Part shown: positions 1-10,447 of the stretch, piece by piece
How positions within the stretch are numbered: the first letter of the stretch is position 1
Layout: every line of letters begins with the position of its first letter
Assembly: GCA_002840275.1 (NCBI GenBank)
Contig: PHAB01000018.1
Location: 19,900-83,899 of the forward strand
Length of the DNA stretch: 64,000 nucleotides
Direction: 5' to 3'
Source: Firmicutes bacterium HGW-Firmicutes-14
Lineage (GTDB): Bacteria > Bacillota > Thermincolia > Thermincolales > UBA2595
Position numbers and translations under genes: made by a program
The notes under the pieces: generated by a model
Told to the model about the DNA's origin: nothing
The model's database searches: none
The model's input: the letters and a program-made list of their open reading frames with translations, nothing else

Positions 1-1630
1 GCTTCTTACCGATAACAGCTGATTCGGCAACTTCCGGGCACTCGACGAGAGCGCTCTCGATTTCGGCGGTTCCCAGGCGGTGGCCTGAAACGTTAAGTAC
101 ATCGTCAACACGACCGGTTACCCAGATATAGCCCATATCATCTCTCTTAGCGCCGTCACCGGCAAAGTACAGGTCGCCGAAACGCTTCCAATACTGGTCA
201 ATATATCTGTCATCATCACCCCAGATGGTCATCAGCATGCCCGGCCACGCAGATTTAACTACCAGGTAGCCCCTGTCGGTTGGTTGTTTGTTTTCGTCCA
301 CTACATCAACTTCAATGCCCGGGAACGGAATAGTTGCAGTACCCGGCTTGAGCGGAACCATCGGAGTCGGGGTAATCATAAAGCCGCCGGTCTCTGTCTG
401 CCACCATGTATCCATAATCGGGCAACGGCCTCCACCGATGGTCTCATAGTACCACATCCAGGCTTCAGGGTTGATAGGTTCACCAACAGTACCAAGCAAA
501 CGAATATTTGACAGGTCATGTTTCCTGGGATAATCTGCCCCCCACTTCATAAATGTCCGGATAGCTGTGGGAGCGGTATAGAATACTGTTATACCCCATC
601 TTTCAGCCATATCCCACATCCTGTCCTTATCGGGATAATCAACAGTACCGTCATACATAAAGGAAGTCATACCAAGGGCCAGAGGAGCATATACAACATA
701 GCTGTGACCGGTAATCCAGCCGATATCTGCAGTACACCAGAAGGTATCTTCTTCCTTGAGGTCAAAGACGTACTTAAGTGTTGCCTGGGTCTGGACCAGG
801 TAACCTGCGGTTGTGTGCTGGACACCCTTGGGCTTGCCGGTGGAACCGGAGGTATAAAGGATGAAGAGCGGGGCATCAGCAGGCATTTCTTCCGGAGCAC
901 AGTATTTTGCAGCACCGGCCATCAATTCATGATACCATACGTCACGGCCTTCCTTCATAATCACTTCATTACCGGCATTCTTGACAACAACACACTTCTC
1001 CACACAGGGAGTACTTTCCATGGCCACATCGGCATTGTTTTTAAGCGGGAACGGATTACCCCTCCGGAAGTTACCGTCAGCGGTAATAACCAGCTTAGCA
1101 GTTGCGTCATTAATCCTGTCAGAAAGGGAATCAGCGCTAAATCCACCGAATACTATGGAGTGAATAGCTCCGATCCTGGTACAGGCCAGCATGGCAACAA
1201 CGCACTCAGGAATCATCGGCATGTACAGGCATACCCTGTCGCCTTTGCCAACACCAAGGCCTTTTAATACATTTGCAAACTTATTAACTTCCAGATACAG
1301 TTCTCTATATGTTAAAATTACTTTTCTGCCGATTTCGCTTTCATAGCAAATAGCTGCTTTGTTTCGCTTCGGTGAATTATAGTGACGGTCAAGACAGTTG
1401 TAGGAAACGTTGGTGGTACCACCTGTGAACCAGCGGAAAAACGGCGGATTGCTGTCATCCAGAACCTTCTCATAAGGTTTAAAGAAGGTTACCAGTTCAT
1501 CTGCCATCCTCTTCCAAAATCCAAGGCGGTCACTTTTTGCCTCATCATAAATTGCCTGGTTAATGTTGGCGTTTTTTAGAACCTCGTCAGACGGATAAAA
1601 CACGCGGTCTTCAATACTGGTTTTCTCCAT
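1..1630 (-). CDS. acsA: Acetyl-CoA synthetase, 3' end cut by window edge
   Basis: AMP-forming acetate--CoA ligase: activates acetate with ATP to acetyl-AMP and then acetyl-CoA in the cytoplasm. The first 543 codons are present, starting [17 protein letters not shown] after a GGGGGAG ribosome binding site; the C-terminus lies outside the window. Family signatures are visible: the N-terminal [17 protein letters not shown] block, the P-loop [14 protein letters not shown], the [11 protein letters not shown] motif, and the hinge/C-terminal entry [21 protein letters not shown]. It is a paralogue of the complete synthetase at 3199-5244, on the same strand and upstream of this gene. A 726-base non-coding leader separates it from the small plus-strand ORF at 2357. 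Propionate or another short acid could be the true substrate, which sequence alone does not decide. Confidence 0.95.
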   Translation of the reverse strand, partial: MEKTSIEDRVFYPSDEVLKNANINQAIYDEAKSDRLGFWKRMADELVTFFKPYEKVLDDSNPPFFRWFTGGTTNVSYNCLDRHYNSPKRNKAAICYESEIGRKVILTYRELYLEVNKFANVLKGLGVGKGDRVCLYMPMIPECVVAMLACTRIGAIHSIVFGGFSADSLSDRINDATAKLVITADGNFRRGNPFPLKNNADVAMESTPCVEKCVVVKNAGNEVIMKEGRDVWYHELMAGAAKYCAPEEMPADAPLFILYTSGSTGKPKGVQHTTAGYLVQTQATLKYVFDLKEEDTFWCTADIGWITGHSYVVYAPLALGMTSFMYDGTVDYPDKDRMWDMAERWGITVFYTAPTAIRTFMKWGADYPRKHDLSNIRLLGTVGEPINPEAWMWYYETIGGGRCPIMDTWWQTETGGFMITPTPMVPLKPGTATIPFPGIEVDVVDENKQPTDRGYLVVKSAWPGMLMTIWGDDDRYIDQYWKRFGDLYFAGDGAKRDDMGYIWVTGRVDDVLNVSGHRLGTAEIESALVECPEVAESAVIGKK

Positions 1631-2356
1631 TATTAATTACTCCCCCTTAACATTCAGATTTTTGGACAATCATTACAATCAACCACAAAAAACAGTTTTG
1701 ACATCAGCTTGTACAGCAAATGCCGGCGGGCGGAAAATAATCCGGTTCCAAGATAATATCTGCATTTTTATTTCGCGCCCTGAAAAAATCCTTTTTAAAA
1801 CCTTTAGTGCACTCTGTTACATGTTGTCTCCTGCTTTAGAATCACCCCTTTTTTATCGATTAGGCATAACCAGAACAGATTGTTCTTGGGTCAAGATTAG
1901 TTACTGTTTTTTAGTCCTGCCCAACACTTCAACCCAGTTTTTTTGAGCTGTTAAGCCGGACTAAAAACCCAGAATCCAAGCCCATTTGTATGTAATAAGT
2001 ACAATTTTTTTAACAGAAAAGTCCAAAAATTTAGCCAATATTTATACCCGCTCTTACATTGTAAAACCATTTGCCCGCCAATGTCTTCAATTTTACGGCT
2101 AATGGTCGATATTTGCCGTCGAACGGTTGGTTGCTAAATGTAAAGGGCAGGCCTAATATCCAGTTTTCTAGACAGCCCTGGGGAAATGTTCCATTTCTAA
2201 TGTATATCAATTTAACTAAGCCTTGTTTTCCTGTTTGGCTATGTCAAATTGAATAAATCCCTTTTATCCGGGTTAACCTTTTACTAGCAGGCAGTTAACT
2301 GCCTGCTAATAACTGCTGCTGCCTACTGTTATCCGGAAGAGAAAGGCGGATTTTAT
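1631..2356. other. Long intergenic leader of acsA
   Basis: This 726-base A+T-rich stretch lies upstream of acsA (minus strand) and of the small plus-strand ORF at 2357. I find no convincing coding region in it; the short ORFs lack ribosome binding sites and family resemblance. The one clear structure is the perfect palindrome at 2285-2308, listed separately. The length is more than a simple promoter needs, so it may carry regulatory sites for acetate use, but I cannot name one. Confidence 0.5.
2285..2308. repeat. Perfect 24-bp palindrome
   Basis: TAGCAGGCAG-TTAA-CTGCCTGCTA reads identically on both strands. It lies about 50 bases upstream of the ORF at 2357 and has no following T-run, so it fits an operator for a dimeric regulator better than an intrinsic terminator. 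Its function is not known. Confidence 0.6.
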
Positions 2357-2710
2357 ATGAAAATCGACGAACCCTGGGAGATGCTGGCTGATAAAAAAAT
2401 CTGGGCAATGTTAACCAACCCCGAAAACGAAATTGACACAGGGTGTTCTCGTCTTATGTTTATTGAATTGTACAGACGGATTAAAAACCTGGAGCATGAA
2501 GCCAATACATTAAAAGTTTTATTGTTCCTTTATGGAATCATAGAGGAAAAGGTGTTCAATATTGCTTTGGCAGAAGTAAATACTTTCTTCCAGGAAGAGG
2601 ATGACGAACAAGCCAAAAAAGTAGACTTTTTGGCCAACTCCGGTATCTCTTTTGCAGACTGGGCCGCATTCAATATAAAAGGTAAGTTTGATAACAACAT
2701 TAACAGTTAG
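2357..2710 (+). CDS. Hypothetical protein, 117 aa, between two acs genes
   Basis: I do not recognise this protein. It is small, acidic and probably soluble and helical: there is no signal peptide or membrane segment, and the middle (residues about 30-75) looks amphipathic. A purine-rich GAAAGGCGG precedes the ATG by about eight bases, which supports translation. It points toward the acs remnant at 2792 and is followed by a hairpin at 2719-2766 that could end transcription from both sides. Codon use resembles its neighbours. A regulatory role in acetate metabolism would be only a guess from location. Confidence 0.55.
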   Translation: MKIDEPWEMLADKKIWAMLTNPENEIDTGCSRLMFIELYRRIKNLEHEANTLKVLLFLYGIIEEKVFNIALAEVNTFFQEEDDEQAKKVDFLANSGISFADWAAFNIKGKFDNNINS

Positions 2711-2718
2711 GCAAATAA

Positions 2719-2766
2719 GGAGAGTGCCCCTTTGTTACACAATTATGGGACACTCCCTCATTTTTC
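2719..2766. terminator. Probable bidirectional terminator
   Basis: The arms GAGTGCCCC and GGGACACTC pair with one G-U wobble and are followed on the plus strand by a short T-run (2761-2765). It sits between the converging 117-aa ORF and the acetyl-CoA synthetase remnant. Confidence 0.6.
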
Positions 2767-2791
2767 CATTAAGTATCCACTTATACCAATC

Positions 2792-3199
2792 TTATTGGTC
2801 TTCGTCTTTTCTGTATTTACCGGTAATTTCCTGCGTCGATCCCAGATTGGCCGGAGTAGCAATATTGCCGACAGCAAGACCTTCGGCATAGACTCTGAGG
2901 AGACGGCGCATAACCTTACCGGAACGGTTCTTAGGCAGATCACCGAGAAAGATGATATCTTCCGGACGGGCAATCGGACCAAGCTTTATGCCGACATGCT
3001 TTTTTAGCTTGTCAACGAGCGCAGGGCTGCCTTCAAAGCCATTCCTGAGAACAACAAAGGCAACCGGGGATTCACCCTTCACATCGTGCTTCTTCCCGAT
3101 TACAACCGCCTCGGCAACTTCCTTGTACTCAGCCAGGACGTTCTCAATTTCAACAGTACCCAGATGGTGCCCGGATACGTTGATAACAGGACTAATCGT
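2792..3199 (-). pseudogene. C-terminal remnant of a third acetyl-CoA synthetase
   Basis: An open frame of about 135 codons encodes only the C-terminal domain of an acetyl-CoA synthetase. It begins inside the hinge motif (VINVSGHHLGTVEIENVL), continues through AVVIGKKHDVKGESP, and includes the catalytic-lysine motif KNRSGKVMRR. All upstream domains are missing; before the hinge motif only a few non-homologous codons overlap the stop of the complete synthetase at 3199-5244. It resembles the partial acsA at 1-1630 (VIGKK, EIE) more than its immediate neighbour. An internal ATG at 3082 could give a 96-residue peptide, but without the adenylation core it cannot be a ligase. It is probably the scar of a recombination between tandem acs copies. 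The frame is still free of stops, which suggests a recent event. Confidence 0.85.
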
Positions 3200-5244
3200 T
3201 ACTTTCCCTGGACCATCTTTTGGATTGCTTCAACAATTTCCGGGTTAGCCAGGGTCATAACATCACCTATATCTGTGCCGTTTGAAATGGCACCAAGAAC
3301 ACGGCGCATGATTTTTCCTGAACGGGTCTTGGGCATGTCAGGGACAATCCACACCTTCCTGGGCCTGGCAATCGCACCGATCTCCTTGACAATAGCTGCA
3401 GAAACTGCCTTAGCAAGTTCCTCGCTTGCTTCAAATCCAGGTTTTAAAGCAATATACATATCCGGCTCAACACCTTTGATTTCATGTTTTACCGGAACAA
3501 CAGCAGCTTCTGCTACTTCCGGAACGACCAGAGCTGCGGATTCAAGTTCCTTGGTACCCAGCCTGTGGCCGGATACATTGATAACATCGTCAATCCTGCC
3601 AAGGATACGGACATATCCATCAGCAGCTACAACAGCAGCATCACCTGTCATGTAAGGCCAATCCTGCCATCTCTTGCTGTTCGGGTCTTTACAGTATCTT
3701 TCAAAATACTGCCTGACAAAACGGTCACGGTCTCCCCAGATGGTCTGGAACATACCGGGCCACGGGTTCTGGATGCAGATATTACCTGCTTTTCCGGCGC
3801 CGGGAGGAACAACATTACCGTCATTATCATAAACAATCGGGTGAATACCCGGTACGCCCCGGCCTGCACTGCCCGGCTTCATCGGGTCAATTCCCGGTAC
3901 CGTGCTGCAGAGGAAGCCGCCGGTTTCTGTCTGCCACCATGTATCAACAATGGCTGCTTTGCCTTTGCCGACTACATTATAATACCATCTCCATACTTCC
4001 GGCTCGATGGGCTCACCAACTGTGGTCATATGTTTAAAGTTATAATTATATTTCGCCGGCTCATCTGGGCCAATCTTTCTCAGGGCCCGGATTGCTGTAG
4101 GAGCCGTGTGAAAGATATTAACATCCAGGTTCTGAGCAATTCTCCAGCTTCTGCCGGCATCCGGATAAGTGGGAACTCCTTCATAAACAACAGTGGATGC
4201 GCATAATGCCAGCGGGCCGTACACGATATAAGAATGTCCGGTGATCCAGCCGATGTCGGCCATACACCAGTAAACATCTTCAGGATGAATATCCTGGATA
4301 TACTTGGATGTTCCGGCTACGTAAGACAGATAGCCGCCTAAGCTGTGCTGAGCGCCTTTGGGTTTGCCGGTCGTGCCGCTGGTATACATCAGGAAGAGAA
4401 CAGATTCTGCCGGCAGGGGAACTGGGTCAATCCTTTTACCGTATGTATCTTTCAACAGTTCATTAACAAAGACGTCACGGCCTTCAACCATCGGGGTAGC
4501 AGCGGAATATTTGCCGGGATAACGCTGCCATACAAGAACCTTCTTAACAGTCTGGCCTTCTTTGGCTGCCTGAGCTACAGCGATATCAGCCTTTTCCTTG
4601 TGATCGATAAGCTGGCCGCTTCTGTAATAAGCGTCCATGGTAATTAGATATTCGCTGCCTGAGTCTATGATTCTGTCTGCACAGGCCTGGCCGGAGAAAC
4701 CGCCGAAAACCTGGGAGTGGATGATGCCAAGCCGGGCACAGGCAAGCATGGTGATAGGAAGCTCTGCCACCATCGGCATGTGAAGAGTTACCCTGTCACC
4801 GGCCTTCAGTCCGCAATAGTCTCTCAGGATTGCTGCAAATTCATTTACCCTTACATAAAGCTCTTGGTATGTTACATGCTCTACTTTCTCTTCTTCAAGT
4901 TCCGGTACAAAATGGATAGCTGTTTTGTTTTTGTTCTTGGCCAAATGTCTGTCAACACAGTTGTAACTTGCATTTATCTTGCCGCCCACAAACCACTTAA
5001 AGCAGGGGGCATCGCTGGTATCAAGGATGGTATGCCAATACTCGTACCAATCCAAAAGGTCGGCATACTCTTTGAAGCAGTTCGGGAAATTTTCCAGGCT
5101 AAAACGCTCAAAGACCTTTTCATCGGTCAAATTTGCCTGGGCCACAAACGACCTGGGTGGATTAATGTACTCTTCTTCTCCCCAGTGTACCGCTATTTCC
5201 GCTTCCGACGTTTCAGTTACTTCCTTTTCTTTTTCTTCACTCAT
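3199..5244 (-). CDS. acs: Acetyl-CoA synthetase (complete)
   Basis: AMP-forming acetate--CoA ligase of 681 residues, making acetyl-CoA from acetate, ATP and CoA. The visible blocks are the N-terminal ACS domain (WYEYWHTILDTSDAPCFKWF), the P-loop YTSGTTGKPKGAQH (about residue 290), [12 protein letters not shown], the hinge [16 protein letters not shown], and the C-terminal PKTRSGKIMRR whose lysine is catalytic and often controlled by acetylation. AAGGAG lies 10 bases before the ATG at 5244; a TTG at 5247 is an alternative start. The protein is somewhat longer than typical Acs and diverges at its C-terminus (TKELESAALVVPEVAEAAVV) from both the paralogue at 1-1630 and the remnant behind it. That could mean a different substrate range or physiological role. 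Confidence 0.95.
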   Translation of the reverse strand: MSEEKEKEVTETSEAEIAVHWGEEEYINPPRSFVAQANLTDEKVFERFSLENFPNCFKEYADLLDWYEYWHTILDTSDAPCFKWFVGGKINASYNCVDRHLAKNKNKTAIHFVPELEEEKVEHVTYQELYVRVNEFAAILRDYCGLKAGDRVTLHMPMVAELPITMLACARLGIIHSQVFGGFSGQACADRIIDSGSEYLITMDAYYRSGQLIDHKEKADIAVAQAAKEGQTVKKVLVWQRYPGKYSAATPMVEGRDVFVNELLKDTYGKRIDPVPLPAESVLFLMYTSGTTGKPKGAQHSLGGYLSYVAGTSKYIQDIHPEDVYWCMADIGWITGHSYIVYGPLALCASTVVYEGVPTYPDAGRSWRIAQNLDVNIFHTAPTAIRALRKIGPDEPAKYNYNFKHMTTVGEPIEPEVWRWYYNVVGKGKAAIVDTWWQTETGGFLCSTVPGIDPMKPGSAGRGVPGIHPIVYDNDGNVVPPGAGKAGNICIQNPWPGMFQTIWGDRDRFVRQYFERYCKDPNSKRWQDWPYMTGDAAVVAADGYVRILGRIDDVINVSGHRLGTKELESAALVVPEVAEAAVVPVKHEIKGVEPDMYIALKPGFEASEELAKAVSAAIVKEIGAIARPRKVWIVPDMPKTRSGKIMRRVLGAISNGTDIGDVMTLANPEIVEAIQKMVQGK

Positions 5245-5247
5245 CAA

Positions 5248-5837
5248 AAATAATCTCCTTCCATTTTTCTAATTAACCTGTTTAAAACCAGTCGCCCTAA
5301 GGAATCTGCCCAACGCCTCCTTTCTGAAAGAATCGGCTCTAGGCCTTCCCCGGTCTGGTTTTCCGCACTAAAACAATTAAACTGGTTAAAGAACTTTGAA
5401 AGGACCGCGGATTAAAATATGATAAATATTAAATTAACCCCGATGAGAACAAAATAATTTGCCCCCTGGGGTATATTTACCTATATCGTTTGGGCACGTC
5501 AAGCCAACGCATGTATAGGTTTCTGGACATTCTTGTTTGTTACTTTTATTCTAATATAAACATTTTGAATATACTATTATTTAGCCGCGAACAGCACTTT
5601 TGTGACTCTTAACGGTTAAATATGATTTCCAACGGTTCGGTTTTTGCATTATTCTTCCGTAAAAATGACCGCTAACCGACCAATTTGGCCGTTTTTGCCC
5701 GTTTTTTAGTAATATAGAGACCTGAACCTGTCTCCTTTAAAACAACATTTTCGGGTCAATCGGACTATATGTCTAATAATCTTCCTAAGAACAAAAGTAT
5801 CTATCGAAACTTTAAGGAAACTTTTGTTGGTATCCGG
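5248..5837. other. Intergenic region upstream of acs
   Basis: About 590 A+T-rich bases between the acs start and the terminator of the branched-chain operon. It presumably carries the acs promoter. I looked for sigma-A and sigma-54 elements on the minus strand and found none convincing. A repeated AACGGTT (about 5607 and 5631) and a small GAGAC/GTCTC inverted repeat near 5718-5735 are visible but too weak to call. No coding region is seen. Confidence 0.4.
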
Positions 5838-5887
5838 AAAAGAGGTCAAATGTTTCCATTTGCGTGGAATTCATTTGACCTCTTTAA
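5838..5887. terminator. Terminator of the ilv-leu-cimA operon
   Basis: A perfect 14-bp inverted repeat, AAAGAGGTCAAATG / CATTTGACCTCTTT, with a 19-base loop lies 24 bases beyond the cimA stop. On the minus strand the right arm ends in TTT. It is the only strong hairpin downstream of the ten-gene operon. Confidence 0.75.
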
Positions 5888-5910
5888 CTATCTTTTATTA
5901 AGTTTCTTTG

Positions 5911-7503
5911 TTATTTGGTATCCTCTTTAAGCTTTTTCTTTTGTTTACACAGGCCATACGCAATGCTGTCAACAAGGGCCTGCCAGCTGGCTTCGATGAT
6001 ATTACCAGATACTCCCACCGTACCCCAGGAATCTTGGCGGTCATGGGTCTCAATCAGCACCCTGACCTGGGCGCCTGTCCCCGAATTACCGTCCAGTACC
6101 CGGACCTTGTAATCCGCCAGCTCCATCTCCTTGATCTGGGGATAAAAACCTTCCAGGGCTTTCCTTAGTGCATTGTCAAGGGCGTTAACAGGTCCATTCC
6201 CTTCAGCCGCCGTATGAACTATTTCGTCCCCCACCCTCAGCTTGATGATGGCTTCTGAATATATGTCATTATTTTCACGCTTTTCCAGAATAATTCGCAG
6301 TGTTTCCAGAATAAATGGTTCCTGGTATCCGTTAAAGGCCTTTCTCAGCAATAGTTCAAAAGAGGCTTCCGCCCCTTCAAACTGGAAGCCCCTGTGTTCC
6401 AGTTCCTTAATCTGTTCCAGAACGGCTTTGGTTTCCGGATTTGTGCGGTTAAGGTCAATATCAAGTTTGAGTTCTTCCGCCTTATAGACTATATTACTCA
6501 TGCCTGAAAGCTCGGAAACCAGAACCCGCCTTACATTCCCTACTTTTCCCGGCTGAATATGCTCATAAGTTTCCGGGTGTTTCAGCATTGCACTGACATG
6601 AATACCACCCTTATGGGCAAAAGCGCTGTTCCCCACATACGGCTGGTGTGGATTGGGATTCACATTGGCCAGCTCACTCACATACCGGGAGAGTTCTGTG
6701 AGGACTGCCAGTTTCTCTTCCGCTATGCATTCACAGCCCATCTTAAACACCAGATTAGGAATAACCGAACATAAATTGGCATTCCCACATCTTTCTCCAA
6801 GCCCGTTAATGGTCCCCTGTACCTGTACAGCGCCACCACGGACCGCTACCAGGGAGTTGGCCACTGCGAGTTCACCGTCATTATGGGTATGGATGCCCAC
6901 AGGCACCTGCATTTTTTCCGCCACTTCACTTACGATTTCCCAGATCTCAAGGGGGAGGCTTCCCCCGTTGGTATCACACAGGCATACCAGGTCTGCCCCC
7001 GCATCCTGGGCAGCAATAATAGTTTTCAGGGCATAATCAGGGTTGTTTTTATACCCGTCAAAAAAGTGTTCTGCATCAAAAATTATTTCCAGTCCTTTTG
7101 CTTTTAGATACTTTACAGATTCACTGATGATCCGGACGTTCTCTTCCAGGGTGGTTTTCAGGGCATGGGTTACATGGAAATCCCAGGTTTTGCCAAAAAC
7201 CGCAGCTGTACTTACTTCTGATTCAAGGACGGCTTTTATGCTTGGGTCTCCTTCGGGTTTGGAACCGGGCCGGCAGGTACTGCCAAAGGCAACTATCCTG
7301 GCCTGTTCCAGGTTATAATCCTTAATACGCCTGAAAAACTCAATGTCCTTGGGGTTGGACCCGGGCCACCCTCCCTCTATGTAGTGAACACCCAATTTAT
7401 CCAGTTTGATGGCTATCTTTAGTTTGTCATCCACCGAAAGGGAAATACCTTCTCCCTGGGTCCCGTCTCTTAATGTAGTATCATATATGGTTACCTTTTT
7501 CAT
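5911..7503 (-). CDS. cimA: (R)-citramalate synthase
   Basis: Condenses pyruvate with acetyl-CoA to (R)-citramalate, the first step of a threonine-independent route to 2-oxobutyrate and isoleucine. The 530-residue protein has the DRE-TIM metallolyase fold: [15 protein letters not shown] at the N-terminus, the metal-binding [15 protein letters not shown], and a C-terminal LeuA-like allosteric domain. GTQGEG and the [14 protein letters not shown] segment are characteristic of the long CimA family rather than 2-isopropylmalate synthase, which is encoded separately at 10448-12007. It is the last gene of the operon, just before a terminator. LeuC, LeuD and LeuB encoded upstream are the enzymes expected to convert citramalate to 2-oxobutyrate, so the placement is logical. 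Confidence 0.93.
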   Translation of the reverse strand: MKKVTIYDTTLRDGTQGEGISLSVDDKLKIAIKLDKLGVHYIEGGWPGSNPKDIEFFRRIKDYNLEQARIVAFGSTCRPGSKPEGDPSIKAVLESEVSTAAVFGKTWDFHVTHALKTTLEENVRIISESVKYLKAKGLEIIFDAEHFFDGYKNNPDYALKTIIAAQDAGADLVCLCDTNGGSLPLEIWEIVSEVAEKMQVPVGIHTHNDGELAVANSLVAVRGGAVQVQGTINGLGERCGNANLCSVIPNLVFKMGCECIAEEKLAVLTELSRYVSELANVNPNPHQPYVGNSAFAHKGGIHVSAMLKHPETYEHIQPGKVGNVRRVLVSELSGMSNIVYKAEELKLDIDLNRTNPETKAVLEQIKELEHRGFQFEGAEASFELLLRKAFNGYQEPFILETLRIILEKRENNDIYSEAIIKLRVGDEIVHTAAEGNGPVNALDNALRKALEGFYPQIKEMELADYKVRVLDGNSGTGAQVRVLIETHDRQDSWGTVGVSGNIIEASWQALVDSIAYGLCKQKKKLKEDTK

Positions 7504-7573
7504 AAGACATTACCCCTCTTAATCACTGTTCACCAATGTCGGTTCATAAGTTAACCGTTCAAGATAACGGTCA

Positions 7574-8644
7574 TCAGCCAATAATCTGTTCCACTACCTT
7601 GTCGCCCATCTCTTCGGTATTCACAGGCTTACCGTTATCCTCCATTATATCAGGAGTCCTGTATCCCAGGTCGAGTACCCTGACAACAGCATCCTCGATG
7701 GCTTCAGCCTCTCTGTCAAGGTTGAAGGAGTACCTGATCATCATTGCCGCTGACAGGATTGTCGCCAGCGGGTTGGCTTTTTTCTGTCCGGCTATATCGG
7801 GCGCAGACCCGTGGCTGGGCTCATATAATCCCACATTACCGCCGATACTGGCAGAGGGAAGCATCCCGATGGAGCCGGTAAGCATTGACGCCTGGTCTGT
7901 CAGGATATCCCCAAACATGTTTTCCGTGACAATAACGTCAAACTGTTTTGGCCACCTGACCAGCTGCATGGCACAGTTGTCAACATACATATGGATGAGT
8001 TCAACTTCCGGGTATTCTTTGCCCAGTTCTGTTACTGTTTCCCGCCACAGGCGTGAACTTTCCAGCACATTGGCCTTATCCACTGAATGAAGTATTTTTT
8101 TCCGCTTCATGGCGATTTCAAAACCGAGGCGGGCGATGCGCACTATCTCTTCCGTAGAATAAACCAGGGTATCCACCGCAGACTGTCCGGCGGGGGTCTT
8201 TTCCCGTTTCTTTTCGCCGAAGTAGAGTCCACCGGTAAGTTCCCTGATAACCATGATGTCGATCCCTTCAATGACTTCCCTTTTCAGGGTAGAAGCATTT
8301 ATCAGGGCATTATAAAGTATAGCAGGGCGCAGGTTGGCATAGAGTCCCAGGGCCTTTCTGAGCGGCAGCAGGGCGCCCGCTTCCGGCCTCAGGTGGACCG
8401 GCAGGGTATCCCACTTGGGCCCGCCGATAGCCCCCAAAAGCACGGCATCACTTTCGTTGCAGAGCTTCAGGGTATCTTCGGGCAGCGGTACCCCAACGGC
8501 ATCAATTGCCGCCCCACCGATAAGCCCGTCTGTAAACCGGAAGGAATGCCCGTATTTTTTCCCTATCGCATTTAATACCTTGACGGCCTCAGGCACAATC
8601 TCAGCGCCAATCCCGTCTCCAGGCAGAACAGCTATATTAAACAT
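7574..8644 (-). CDS. leuB: 3-isopropylmalate dehydrogenase
   Basis: Oxidatively decarboxylates 3-isopropylmalate to 4-methyl-2-oxopentanoate with NAD+ in leucine synthesis, and probably acts on 3-methylmalate in the citramalate pathway. The 356-residue protein starts with the family N-terminus [19 protein letters not shown]. It carries the substrate-binding arginine block ([15 protein letters not shown]), [11 protein letters not shown], the metal-binding [12 protein letters not shown], and the NAD-binding [12 protein letters not shown]. It starts one base after the leuD stop codon, showing tight coupling to leuCD. Confidence 0.97.
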   Translation of the reverse strand: MFNIAVLPGDGIGAEIVPEAVKVLNAIGKKYGHSFRFTDGLIGGAAIDAVGVPLPEDTLKLCNESDAVLLGAIGGPKWDTLPVHLRPEAGALLPLRKALGLYANLRPAILYNALINASTLKREVIEGIDIMVIRELTGGLYFGEKKREKTPAGQSAVDTLVYSTEEIVRIARLGFEIAMKRKKILHSVDKANVLESSRLWRETVTELGKEYPEVELIHMYVDNCAMQLVRWPKQFDVIVTENMFGDILTDQASMLTGSIGMLPSASIGGNVGLYEPSHGSAPDIAGQKKANPLATILSAAMMIRYSFNLDREAEAIEDAVVRVLDLGYRTPDIMEDNGKPVNTEEMGDKVVEQIIG

Positions 8645-8645
8645 C

Positions 8646-9140
8646 CTAACCCTTCAGCCTCCTCCGCACGAAATTTATCAACCCGCCGGCATCTATGAGC
8701 TCCTGCATGAAGGGAGGGATAGCTGTCGACTTAAAACTTGTTCCCTTGGTCAGGTTATATATAACACCGTTATTGACATCCACTTTGACCTCATCCCCTT
8801 CATCGATCCCGTCAACAGCCTGGGGGGATTCCAGGATAGGAAGGCCGATATTGAAGGAATTCCGGTAGAAAATCCGGGCAAAGGATTTGGCTATTACACA
8901 GCTGACTCCTGCCGCCTTGAGACATATAGGCGCATGTTCCCTGGAACTGCCGCAGCCGAAATTCTTGCCGGCAATAATTATATCACCCGGCCTGACTTTA
9001 TTGGGAAACTCGGGGTCAGCGTCTTCCATGCAGTGTTTCGCCAGTTCCCCCGGGTCGGAAGTATTCAGGTACCGGGCTGGGATTATGGCATCAGTGTCCA
9101 CATCAGCGCCGAATTTCCATGTGCGTCCCTGAAACTCCAT
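8646..9140 (-). CDS. leuD: 3-isopropylmalate dehydratase, small subunit
   Basis: Small swivelling subunit of isopropylmalate isomerase, working with LeuC to interconvert 2- and 3-isopropylmalate. The 164 residues include the signature [15 protein letters not shown] near the N-terminus and [14 protein letters not shown], the loop that contacts the substrate. The start codon abuts the leuC stop without a gap. This size is typical of the short LeuD family in Clostridia and archaea, which may also serve homoaconitase- or citraconate-type reactions. The neighbouring cimA suggests it processes citramalate as well. Confidence 0.97.
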   Translation of the reverse strand: MEFQGRTWKFGADVDTDAIIPARYLNTSDPGELAKHCMEDADPEFPNKVRPGDIIIAGKNFGCGSSREHAPICLKAAGVSCVIAKSFARIFYRNSFNIGLPILESPQAVDGIDEGDEVKVDVNNGVIYNLTKGTSFKSTAIPPFMQELIDAGGLINFVRRRLKG

Positions 9141-10406
9141 TTACTCCACCTCCTTAGGTCCGGCTATCCGGCCCAGGATAGCCGATGCAGCGGCAACAGC
9201 CGGGTTGGACAGGTAAATTTCACTTTCCGGATGGCCCATCCGGCCCACAAAGTTACGGTTGGTGGTGGAAATGGACCTTTCCCCCTTGGCCAGGATACCC
9301 ATGTGCCCTCCCAGGCAGGGGCCGCAGGTAGGGGTGCTTACAGCTCCGCCGGCATCGATGAATAATTCTATCAGGCCTTCTTTCATGGCCTGTTTGTATA
9401 TTTCCTGGGTGCCCGGGAAAATGACCAGTCTCACATCAGGGTGGACTTTGTGTCCCTGCAGAACCTTGGCGGCAATCCTCAAATCTTCAATCCTGCCGTT
9501 GGTACATGACCCTATAATTGACTGGTCAATCTCCACCGTACCCACTTCACTGATGGGTTTGGTGTTTTCAGGCAGGTGAGGAAACGCCACCTGGGGCTCA
9601 ATATCAGCCACATCATATTCGATGACCCGCTCATATTTGGCATCATCGTCACTGGTATACAGCTTATAAGGCCTTTTGGCCCTGGATTTTATGTATTCCA
9701 TGGTTACCTCGTCCGGGGCAATAATGCCGTTCTTACCTCCTGCCTCAATAGCCATGTTGGCCATGGTGAAACGCCCGTCCATGGACAGGCTGCGGATGGC
9801 AGGCCCGGTGAACTCCATTGCTTCATAAAGGGCCCCGTCAACCCCGATGTCACCTATAGCATAGAGGATCAGGTCTTTGCCGCTGACCCACTCGTTCAGT
9901 TGTTCCCCATTGAAGACAAATTTAATTGATTCAGGGACTTTAAACCAGACTTCACCCGAAGCCATTCCGGCCGCCATATCGGTGCTCCCCACCCCTGTGG
10001 AAAAGGCCCCCAGGGCCCCATAGGTACAGGTATGGGAATCAGCTCCGATAACTACATCTCCGGGCAGGACAATTCCCTGTTCGGGCAGCAGACAGTGCTC
10101 AATACCCATCCGGCCTACCTCAAAATAGTTGGTCAGCCCGTGTTTTTTGGCAAAATCCCGCATGAGTTTGGCCTGTTCCGCTGATTTTATGTCTTTATTG
10201 GGGGTAAAGTGGTCAGGGATAAGAACTACCTTTTCCTTGTCAAATACATCGGGTACCCCTATTTTCTCAAATTCCCTGATAGCCACAGGTGCGGTAATGT
10301 CATTGCCCAGGACAATATCAACCTTACAGTTGATTAATTCCCCCGGCTCAACGTGCTCCCTGCCTGCATGAGCAGCCAGGATTTTCTCTGTGATGGTCAT
10401 TCCCAT
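9141..10406 (-). CDS. leuC: 3-isopropylmalate dehydratase, large subunit
   Basis: Iron-sulfur subunit of isopropylmalate isomerase. The 421-residue protein is of the shorter LeuC2/HacA-like type. It has [19 protein letters not shown], the first cluster cysteine in [12 protein letters not shown], and the remaining two in [11 protein letters not shown], which together hold the [4Fe-4S] cluster. AGAGGTGA precedes the ATG. The next gene, leuD, begins on the base after the stop. With cimA in the operon it is expected to act on both isopropylmalate and citramalate. Confidence 0.97.
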   Translation of the reverse strand: MGMTITEKILAAHAGREHVEPGELINCKVDIVLGNDITAPVAIREFEKIGVPDVFDKEKVVLIPDHFTPNKDIKSAEQAKLMRDFAKKHGLTNYFEVGRMGIEHCLLPEQGIVLPGDVVIGADSHTCTYGALGAFSTGVGSTDMAAGMASGEVWFKVPESIKFVFNGEQLNEWVSGKDLILYAIGDIGVDGALYEAMEFTGPAIRSLSMDGRFTMANMAIEAGGKNGIIAPDEVTMEYIKSRAKRPYKLYTSDDDAKYERVIEYDVADIEPQVAFPHLPENTKPISEVGTVEIDQSIIGSCTNGRIEDLRIAAKVLQGHKVHPDVRLVIFPGTQEIYKQAMKEGLIELFIDAGGAVSTPTCGPCLGGHMGILAKGERSISTTNRNFVGRMGHPESEIYLSNPAVAAASAILGRIAGPKEVE

Positions 10407-10447
10407 CTATATCACCTCTCCTGCTATGTATTTGGTTTGATTTAGAC

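Noticed and set aside
518..1267. Plus-strand open frame of 249 codons opposite acsA
   Set aside because: Antisense shadow of acetyl-CoA synthetase with no ribosome site.
5248..5837. Sigma-54 promoter upstream of acs
   Set aside because: A GGGCACG sequence near 5500 drew attention, but the required GC element at the correct spacing is missing.
8415..9365. Plus-strand open frame of 316 codons opposite leuB, leuD and leuC
   Set aside because: It spans three well-supported genes on the other strand and shows no protein-like motif.
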